NCBI RefSeq assembly: GCF_003627095.1
Contig: NZ_CP032627.1
Coordinates: 1,798,001 to 1,862,000, forward strand
Length of the DNA stretch: 64,000 nt
Reading direction: 5' to 3'
DNA from: Lactococcus allomyrinae
GTDB lineage: Bacteria > Bacillota > Bacilli > Lactobacillales > Streptococcaceae
The notes beneath the pieces are model-generated. The model was not told the origin of the DNA. It ran no database searches and worked only from the letters and a program-made list of their open reading frames with translations. Each line of letters opens with the position of its first letter. The first letter of the stretch is position 1. Both the position numbers and the translations under genes were made by a program. This document shows positions 57,992 through 64,000 of this stretch, one piece after another.

Positions 57992-60534
57992 GCCCCTCCT
58001 GCAAACAAACCTAGCTCTCCTTTAGACAACCTTGTGTGGAAATCGAAGGTTTTATCGCCTTTGATAATCATTTTCATCCGTGCACCTTGCTCCGTAATCC
58101 CATAACTCAGCATTTCCTTATAATCACGTGGCTTAAGTTCATTAGAGAAATTTTTTCTTAGGGAATCTATTGAGGTAGAGGACTGTTTAGCCAAAATGAT
58201 ATATTGGGTCAACCCAATAATGTTAGAAAGTTTATTCATAGCAAAAGTTGCAGTATCTGATAAATTATGACTCAGTTCTGCAGGTAACATCGCCTCAATA
58301 AGCTGCGTATCAAGAAGATAAGCAATGAAGAATTTACGGGCTTCACGTGCAAGAATGTCAAAGGCAGACACATTATAGTATTTCTCAGGCTTCAAGATAT
58401 TATGGCATTCGTCAATCGTAATCAAAACACGTGCAATCTTATTCCAAGGTTTCTCTCCACGATCATTTGCACGTTTTTCTTCTCGCCCAAATTTATTTGA
58501 TAACCCTAGAACAAAACCTAATGCTGCTTGGAATACAGCATCATAAACATTCGCTGTCCCATCTTTAAGTCTGGAAATGTCGAAAAAGACAATATCGTTG
58601 TTAACACTTTGGTCTAGTGTGGTATGACCAACGAGTAATTTAGAGTATTGCTTCATAATTGAACGAGTTGTCTTGAGCAGATATTCAATGGCTTTTTTCA
58701 AGTCCTCGTCCATTTCATTCTGATAATTGAGATATTGTCCATTCGCATAACGGTAGAGGTCTTCAAAAGTTGGATATTCTGTATTTTCAAGTGCGGTAAC
58801 ATCAGGGATTTTTGAATTTTGCCAAATTCCAAAATCAATATAAAAATCAAGTAATACTCCACGAATATCACTCGCTAAGTCATTATCAAATGAGCGAATA
58901 GCACGTAAGCGATCGACTAACGTATCCAAGTGCGACTCAAAACTTCCTTCAATGTCAATCTCCATACTATTCTCATCTTCTACTGTCACAAAAGGAAAGA
59001 CTTGTAGAAAATTGAGAATTCCTGCAGAGCCATCAAGCGGAAGATAGACACCATTCATATACTTGACTAATTTACGATATTCGCCATTAACATCAAAACC
59101 AAAAATTTTTCCTCCTGAAAGATAATGATTATGCATGATTTTCTTTGTCAAAGCAGATTTCCCACCCCCTTGGACACCAGAGATAAACATAGAGTAAGAT
59201 AGTCTTTCCCCTGTTTTAGTGAAGTTATTAAAATAAATGGAGCCGCCAGTTAGTGATTGTCCAATATAGAAGCCCATTTCATCATTGAGCGAAATGTTAT
59301 TATGGTTAAAACCCTCCGCAATTGCTTCGGTGGGCAACCGAAGTTTTCCAATATCCACATTATCATCCAAAAATTCTTGTGCCTTATAAGAAATAAAGAA
59401 GCTCTGATAATCTACTTTGGCATTATTGACAATAATCGTTGATGGAAAGTTTTTATCAAGCAAATCTGTATTTAGTTTTTCAATTTTCTCGCCTAATGCT
59501 GCTTCTGAGAAAGCAGAAACATGAACTTTGATGCGAACATTCTTCATGATTTCCCCATCCTCTCGAATGGATTTAGCCAGTCCCATCAAGTAACCTTGCT
59601 CATCTTTATATTTTTGTATATCCGTTGGATTATTCGAACCAGAGATAAGTTTATCATAGGACGTAACCGTTGAATCAACACTTCGTAAAGGTTGATAACG
59701 TTTATCAAAGAGGTAATCATTGGTTACAATATCAGCTTGCTCACGAGCGGTAATATTAGAGAGCCACCAGGTTGGCATCAAAGACGGTTTACCTTCAATC
59801 GTTACAGTTGTACGAAAACGTGCCCCCTGAACATAGTAATTAGGAAAATCAAAAACCAATCCCCCCTGGGGAGCTGTAACCGCAAGAGTGGCACTTTCAC
59901 TAAGTGCGTTAATTCGTGATACTTTACGCTTCACAGCTTGCGTGCCATTATTGTAAAGAGAAAGTAAGAGCCGCACATCATCTTTGCGGAGCTTGTCAGC
60001 TTTAGCAAAAATATCTTTAGCACAACGGACAAATTCGCGGTAGTTTTCTTCTAATTTTGTTGGCGAACTCCCAAAAATTTGTATGAAACTTGTGTAAGTA
60101 ATATGAGCATCCTGCAAGAACAAGAGTTTGTCCAATTCCTTTTGTTGAAGCGAGAGCTTGTGATTGTCCGTCTCGTCTTCCATCAAATGTTGAATATACT
60201 CTTGCTGAGCGGCATTGTTTTCAGGGTAAGAGAGGTAAATTTCTTTCATCGAATCACGGTAGCCTTTGTGCAGGCTACTATAATTCCTTTGAATCGTTGT
60301 CAACTCATCGGGTGTTAAGTTTGTCAAATCATAAGGCGAAACAGCTAAATAATAGCTGTACTCTTTGTAGGCAAACCCCATTTTATTTCTAACCACAATA
60401 AGCATCTGACCATCTGATTTAATGGCACGAATAGGATATGCTGCTTCCATTTCTTTGACGTGCTGTCGATCAAACAACGGTAATTTATGTCTAGCCGTTG
60501 TTTCTTTCTCTACAATTGTAGGCTCAAACTTCAT
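57988..60534 (-). CDS. VirB4-type conjugation ATPase (848 aa)
   Basis: Walker A is GVQGGGKSALTKKI (about 456-469), Walker B reads RVLITIDECHNIL (about 705-717), with VFFDISRLKDG and ILAREARKFFIAYLLDTQ in between and after. The N-terminal half (about 1-400) is the VirB4/TraE region with PTIVEKETTARHKLPLFD and a membrane-association part. The energy-providing ATPase of the T4SS. It overlaps its neighbours on both sides, so it is coupled to the whole transfer operon. Confidence 0.93.
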   Translation of the reverse strand: MKFEPTIVEKETTARHKLPLFDRQHVKEMEAAYPIRAIKSDGQMLIVVRNKMGFAYKEYSYYLAVSPYDLTNLTPDELTTIQRNYSSLHKGYRDSMKEIYLSYPENNAAQQEYIQHLMEDETDNHKLSLQQKELDKLLFLQDAHITYTSFIQIFGSSPTKLEENYREFVRCAKDIFAKADKLRKDDVRLLLSLYNNGTQAVKRKVSRINALSESATLAVTAPQGGLVFDFPNYYVQGARFRTTVTIEGKPSLMPTWWLSNITAREQADIVTNDYLFDKRYQPLRSVDSTVTSYDKLISGSNNPTDIQKYKDEQGYLMGLAKSIREDGEIMKNVRIKVHVSAFSEAALGEKIEKLNTDLLDKNFPSTIIVNNAKVDYQSFFISYKAQEFLDDNVDIGKLRLPTEAIAEGFNHNNISLNDEMGFYIGQSLTGGSIYFNNFTKTGERLSYSMFISGVQGGGKSALTKKIMHNHYLSGGKIFGFDVNGEYRKLVKYMNGVYLPLDGSAGILNFLQVFPFVTVEDENSMEIDIEGSFESHLDTLVDRLRAIRSFDNDLASDIRGVLLDFYIDFGIWQNSKIPDVTALENTEYPTFEDLYRYANGQYLNYQNEMDEDLKKAIEYLLKTTRSIMKQYSKLLVGHTTLDQSVNNDIVFFDISRLKDGTANVYDAVFQAALGFVLGLSNKFGREEKRANDRGEKPWNKIARVLITIDECHNILKPEKYYNVSAFDILAREARKFFIAYLLDTQLIEAMLPAELSHNLSDTATFAMNKLSNIIGLTQYIILAKQSSTSIDSLRKNFSNELKPRDYKEMLSYGITEQGARMKMIIKGDKTFDFHTRLSKGELGLFAGGA

Positions 60535-60841
60535 CGTGATCCTCCAAATTCATCGGTTTATAAGTATGGTGATCCATGAAAAGAAAATTGGCATAAATCT
60601 GCCAATTTCTCACTGCTTTACTGGAACCATATTTTCCTTTTTTGTTGGGTAATAATAAGTAATAACTCAAAAAGCCTGTCAAAAGTAAAAACAAGCCTTT
60701 TAAAATCAAACCTTGAACTAGAAAAATAGCAACGAAAATCCAAATCCCTAGCAAAATAGCCATAGGCTTCATGTCTTGGCTACGAAATCCATGTCGATTT
60801 TCATATTCATCTTCCATCTTTTCTGGCATTCTATACGCCAT
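60524..60841 (-). CDS. VirB3-like/DUF5592-type membrane protein (105 aa)
   Basis: ATG at 60841 (MAYRMPEKMEDEYENRHGF) is chosen because GAAGGAG lies nine bases upstream; the earlier ATG is inside that site. It has two hydrophobic segments (about 26-43 and 45-62, ILLGIWIFVAIFLV and LILKGLFLLLTGFLSYYLLL) and a soluble C-terminus. Its position between VirB6- and VirB4-like genes is the usual place of VirB3/PrgI-type proteins. Confidence 0.75.
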   Translation of the reverse strand: MAYRMPEKMEDEYENRHGFRSQDMKPMAILLGIWIFVAIFLVQGLILKGLFLLLTGFLSYYLLLPNKKGKYGSSKAVRNWQIYANFLFMDHHTYKPMNLEDHDEV

Positions 60842-62744
60842 GGTAATCATCTCCTTCTAAATAATCAGGTAAAGTGGGGGCAGGTGGAATATTTTGGTCA
60901 TTACTCCAGTAATCATCCATTGCCTTAAGATTTTCCTCAAATGGATTGACAAAATTATCCTTTGTCTTATTTGTAGGTTCTGACTGCTTTCTATGCTCTG
61001 GTCCAGGAACTGACCAAGGCGCTTTCCACTCATCAGATTTAGACATCCCTCTCTTTTTCTTTTCCTGCTGTTCATTAAACTCTGACTGCCCTGCTTCAGG
61101 ACGGTTCAATTCATCAACGGGCGCATCAGGAATTGGAAGGTCTGTTTCATTCGTTCCTGTTTTCTTGTCCGATTGAGCCTGCGGTTTTCCTTTCTCATCC
61201 TTTTGTTTTGAAGGCTGATCCTTTGAGTCGGGAGTCTGTGGCGTCTCTTGCCCCCCAGTATCTGTTGGTGGTGTCGTGCTTTGTCCTGTTTCTTTATTTT
61301 CTGGACGTGTATTTTTTTGTTTCCCATCTTCAGGCATTTTGGCATCCGTTCCAGATTTTTGCTCAGGCTGTGACGATGTCCCCGATGAAGATTGTTTGTT
61401 GGATTTACTTTCTGTTTTAGCTGCACGTTCTGCACGACGACGTTTGTTCCACGGGTTAAACCAGTCGTTCAATCGACGTGTTGTTGAGGCAACTGCCCAG
61501 GCTGTCCGCCATCCTGATTGAATTCCTGCATCAATCCCAAAAAGTTGTTGCCAAAGCGCTGGTCCATCAATCATCTCCATTCCAAAACCGAAAAGTAAAA
61601 GCAAAAAAGCAACAATATTGATTTTTCCTGCTTGCAACAAGTCAGAAAGTTGTGAAAGTCCTAAATTGAACAGAACAGTTAGGCTCTGTGTAAAGAGTAG
61701 AGTAACAAGCCCCATCCCAATTTTTGATAAAACTTCCCAATTACGCTTAGTGTTGCCCCACTGTGTGAGCGAAATAACATTAGCGGTTGTCCAATTTAAG
61801 AATATATTGGTTTCAAGTCGTGCCATACGAAACAATAAGACACCTGTAAATAAAATAGAGGCTAAGAGAGATAGGAAAATTGTCCAAAAGTTCCATGAAT
61901 ATTCATAATAAGCCCCCTTTTCCTGAAATATATTATCGGGGAAAGTCGTTAATGTGGCTTTGTGAGGATCATACTTTCCATCGGTATAACCACCGTAAGA
62001 AAGTTGTTGAGAGACTACTTTCTGGCCGTAGTCACTCATATTGTTGATGTCATCACTCGACATTGTCTTAGTAGGGTTGATATAATCTAATTCATCTTTA
62101 GGTAAGCTGAGTGTTCCTGTACTATCAGATGACTCCCCTATAAAATTAGGTGCCCCTTTGCCTTGCGTACGTAAAGTATTAATGGTGCTCAAGTCCCAAT
62201 TGGCATTATCAACAGCAATAACATCAGTGACATTATCTTTAACGATTGCTGCAGACGGACTATTTGTTGTACTAATTGACTGAGAAACGTTTTGAACAAA
62301 ACCTACCCCTACAATCATTACAATTGGTAAGATAAAGTACGTAAAATAAGCAAATACTCCATTTTTGAGCATATCAACAATAGGAATTTCCTTTTTTGAC
62401 ATGGCTGCAGTCCAGGCAATGACAAAACAAGCAATCGAGGCAAGTACAACAAATACACCATAATTCGCTAAGAAATCTACGACAGGCTGATAGGCATAAA
62501 AGTTAAGAAGCTGGAGCATACTTGTTCCCAGCTGCATGACATTATCTGCAGCCCAAGCCATTGATTTGATAATCCACCAATCTGCATTTCTTATGAAATC
62601 TGTGATGACTCCTGACCAGCCTACACGAGACTGTAAATGAAAATCTTTGATACTTTGTATGATATTAGCATCAGTCCCTGCTGGTGCAGCATTTTTAGGT
62701 TTGTAGGTTTGCCAGAATGACTCTACATAAGAGTTATTGGCCAT
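60831..62744 (-). CDS. VirB6-like polytopic membrane protein (CD3337/EF1877 family)
   Basis: A 637-residue protein. The N-terminus MANNSYVESFWQTYKP and NADWWIIKSMAWAADNVMQL match the CD3337/EF1877 mobilome membrane family. Membrane segments lie at about 60-80, 85-112, 123-150, 280-305, 350-375 and 385-405 (for example YGVFVVLASIACFVIAWTAAMS; FLSLLASILFTGVLLF). From about 430 to the end the protein is a hydrophilic, Gln/Pro/Glu/Lys-rich disordered tail (GQSTTPPTDTGGQETPQTPD as an example). It forms the inner-membrane pore of the T4SS. The start overlaps the coupling-protein gene by 11 bp. Confidence 0.85.
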   Translation of the reverse strand: MANNSYVESFWQTYKPKNAAPAGTDANIIQSIKDFHLQSRVGWSGVITDFIRNADWWIIKSMAWAADNVMQLGTSMLQLLNFYAYQPVVDFLANYGVFVVLASIACFVIAWTAAMSKKEIPIVDMLKNGVFAYFTYFILPIVMIVGVGFVQNVSQSISTTNSPSAAIVKDNVTDVIAVDNANWDLSTINTLRTQGKGAPNFIGESSDSTGTLSLPKDELDYINPTKTMSSDDINNMSDYGQKVVSQQLSYGGYTDGKYDPHKATLTTFPDNIFQEKGAYYEYSWNFWTIFLSLLASILFTGVLLFRMARLETNIFLNWTTANVISLTQWGNTKRNWEVLSKIGMGLVTLLFTQSLTVLFNLGLSQLSDLLQAGKINIVAFLLLLFGFGMEMIDGPALWQQLFGIDAGIQSGWRTAWAVASTTRRLNDWFNPWNKRRRAERAAKTESKSNKQSSSGTSSQPEQKSGTDAKMPEDGKQKNTRPENKETGQSTTPPTDTGGQETPQTPDSKDQPSKQKDEKGKPQAQSDKKTGTNETDLPIPDAPVDELNRPEAGQSEFNEQQEKKKRGMSKSDEWKAPWSVPGPEHRKQSEPTNKTKDNFVNPFEENLKAMDDYWSNDQNIPPAPTLPDYLEGDDYHGV

Positions 62745-64000
62745 TAGTCTCCTTTCCAGTTAAACGTTCATAAGCACTTTGAAGAAGCTGCTCGATACCT
62801 ATCTTGTTTTCATCAGATAATTTATTCGAAATCATTATTCGGTCATTTAAAAATCCCAATGTGATGGTTCTTTTCCTAAAAGCAACAGCTTGAGCTTCAT
62901 TTAAAAACTGATAAATTTTGTCATAATCTTCGCCTAGCACCTCAGTCAACATCTGATCTGCAGAGAAGCTGACGAACTCTGGTTCATTTTCCGTTTCTTG
63001 TGTTTCCGTTACTGTATTCATTGCTGCAGCTGGAATTTCAACAGGTTCCTCAGTATATTCTGTGCTTAACTCTTGCGGAACTTCATCTTGTAATGGTTCA
63101 GGTGTAACCTCATCATAGAAACTTCCATCTTTGATTTTTTCTTCCAATTCTTTTAACCTTCTTTCATCCTTAAACTTTTCATTTGCAAGGTATTCTTCAT
63201 TGTCTTTGTTAACCCAAAGGCGCATGGTAAGAGCAACCAATTCATGAGGAACAATGTGCTTTTTGATGTCAAAGGGAATTTCTTCTCCCAAAGTATTAAG
63301 CTGAACATTGCGGCGTAAATCCACATCTTCGGTTCCTTTGCCTTTGTCATCAAAGAAGGGATGAGGTTTTCCAGGATAGAGCCATTCATAAGCAGGAATA
63401 AGGTTCATATAATCCTCGAAAATTGTTTCTTCTTCCTGTTTAGCAAAACCTAACATCCGTTTCCAAATTGGTTCTCCTGGAACATTCCGCTGCTTGTATA
63501 TTCGTTTTTTCTTCGCATAAATAGGATTAGGAACGACGTCTTTTCCTTCTTTGTCTAACCGTTTTTTAACATTCGAGTAAATAGACTCATTGACAGCAAG
63601 ACGTGCGGTTTCATCCGCAAACATTAATTGGCGCTCTTCTTCCATTTCAGTATAACTTTTATCAATATCAAGGGGATCGCCCATTCGATTGTAAGCTACC
63701 ACAGTGGCTTGCCCTAGTCGTTTGCTTAAATCCTCATTTTCTTCAAAACGATCTGAAATCAGATAAAATTTACCAGGAAGTCCCCCAATAATCGCATCGC
63801 CCTCTTTTTCAGGATATTTATCCTTAAAACCTGCTTCTGATTGCGTCCCTAATGCTAAGAGCAAACCGATTTGTTGTCCCACATTAGCTGCCTCGTTTAA
63901 CCCTTCAATTCGTGGCGAATTATTGATTTCATCGCCTAAATAACGGACACGACGTATAAGCTTCTGACCTTTTGTACGCTGCGCTCTTTTAGTTGTTACA
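62734..64000 (-). CDS. VirD4/TraG-type coupling protein, C-terminal part (truncated by window edge)
   Basis: The open frame continues through the right end of the window; the Met at 63882 is internal. The visible 421 residues begin inside the ATPase core: YLGDEINNSPRIEGLNEAANVGQQIGLLLALGTQSEAGFK corresponds to the Walker B DE and the following sensor region of TraG-like coupling proteins, and FYLISDRFEENEDLSKRLGQATV follows. The C-terminal 200 residues are a hydrophilic extension with an acidic Pro/Glu linker (EVTPEPLQDEVPQEL). It brings the relaxase-DNA complex to the secretion channel. Confidence 0.8.
   Translation of the reverse strand, partial: VTTKRAQRTKGQKLIRRVRYLGDEINNSPRIEGLNEAANVGQQIGLLLALGTQSEAGFKDKYPEKEGDAIIGGLPGKFYLISDRFEENEDLSKRLGQATVVAYNRMGDPLDIDKSYTEMEEERQLMFADETARLAVNESIYSNVKKRLDKEGKDVVPNPIYAKKKRIYKQRNVPGEPIWKRMLGFAKQEEETIFEDYMNLIPAYEWLYPGKPHPFFDDKGKGTEDVDLRRNVQLNTLGEEIPFDIKKHIVPHELVALTMRLWVNKDNEEYLANEKFKDERRLKELEEKIKDGSFYDEVTPEPLQDEVPQELSTEYTEEPVEIPAAAMNTVTETQETENEPEFVSFSADQMLTEVLGEDYDKIYQFLNEAQAVAFRKRTITLGFLNDRIMISNKLSDENKIGIEQLLQSAYERLTGKETNGQ

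Larger units (their letters stand above)
36323..64000 (-). mobile_element. Conjugative element (ICE or integrated plasmid), left part
   Basis: All recognisable genes from 36.4 kb to the window edge read leftwards and include coupling protein, VirB6/B3/B4/B1/B8-like proteins, relaxase, SSB, TOPRIM protein, methylase/helicase, ParA and an LXG cassette. The combination of a giant methylase-SNF2 helicase gene with this T4SS is typical of Tn5252-like elements of streptococci and relatives. No integrase, excisionase or replication initiator is seen, so mode of maintenance and exact borders are undetermined; the left border may be near the box array at 36.1 kb. Confidence 0.8.

Noticed and set aside
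36323-64000. Prophage
   Set aside because: No capsid, tail, terminase or lysis genes; wall hydrolase and membrane proteins belong to a T4SS.
63883-64000. Separate gene start at 63882 for the 382-residue frame
   Set aside because: The frame is open through the window edge and the upstream residues contain the coupling-protein Walker B region, so the Met is internal.

Overview
The window looks like a low-GC Gram-positive chromosome, most likely a Lactococcus or a close relative. The evidence is the ribosomal-protein gene order and sequences, a 132-residue S8 starting MVMTD, an L17 downstream element, a csc-type WxL surface-protein cluster, a YacL-type PIN/TRAM protein, and short TGTCAG/CTGACA terminator palindromes. 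The genus call is an inference. Nearly every gene lies on the minus strand.

Layout. (1) 1-3.7 kb: a surface-protein operon with a large lectin-like, MucBP/repeat adhesin, a 58-residue membrane peptide, a 212-residue membrane protein and the start of a secreted protein. (2) 3.9-7.8 kb: GNAT acetyltransferase, a PadR regulator with two DUF1048 genes, a 71-bp tandem repeat, a flavin-split-barrel-like membrane protein and yacL. (3) 7.9-14.8 kb: a WxL cluster (DUF916 anchor, WxL protein, LPXTG protein, giant WxL protein). (4) 15-18.5 kb: radA, tRNA-Thr, a broken tRNA copy, a WYL regulator with an in-frame stop, and a divergent effector-binding-domain protein. (5) 18.6-29.4 kb: the spc/alpha ribosomal operon from rpsH to rplQ. 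It is interrupted between adk and infA by a TetR-controlled oxidoreductase pair and begins abruptly at rpsH from a consensus promoter. (6) 29.5-36 kb: a candidate small RNA, an intact ISLre2-family transposase, an ABC transporter cassette with a secreted protein, and a decayed second ISLre2-like copy. (7) 36.1-64 kb: the left part of a conjugative element that runs off the window.

In the conjugative element, transcription runs leftwards. It encodes the C-terminal part of a VirD4-type coupling protein, VirB6-, VirB3-, VirB4-, VirB1- and VirB8-like transfer proteins, a MobL/MobP-like relaxase with two tandem ribbon-helix-helix-like proteins, an SSB, a TOPRIM protein, a giant DNA-methylase/SNF2-helicase gene split by a frameshift in a G tract, a ParA ATPase with a small DNA-binding partner, and an LXG (type VII secretion) toxin-like cassette at the distal end. 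A type I toxin-antitoxin-like locus sits between ssb and the relaxase. Phased GTAC boxes and GC-rich palindromes upstream of the mobilisation genes are the best oriT/operator candidate. A cluster of nine TTATGG/CCATAA boxes near the left boundary is a possible centromere or iteron array. No integrase, replication initiator or element end is visible in the window, so integrated plasmid versus ICE cannot be decided.

The most interesting unexplained items are the LXG cassette, the G6 frameshift in the methylase/helicase, the nested-frame type I toxin locus, the adhesin with its miniature transmembrane paralogue, the repeat array at 36.1 kb, and the orphan small RNA next to rpsH. All functional names rest on reading motifs by eye; no database search was run.
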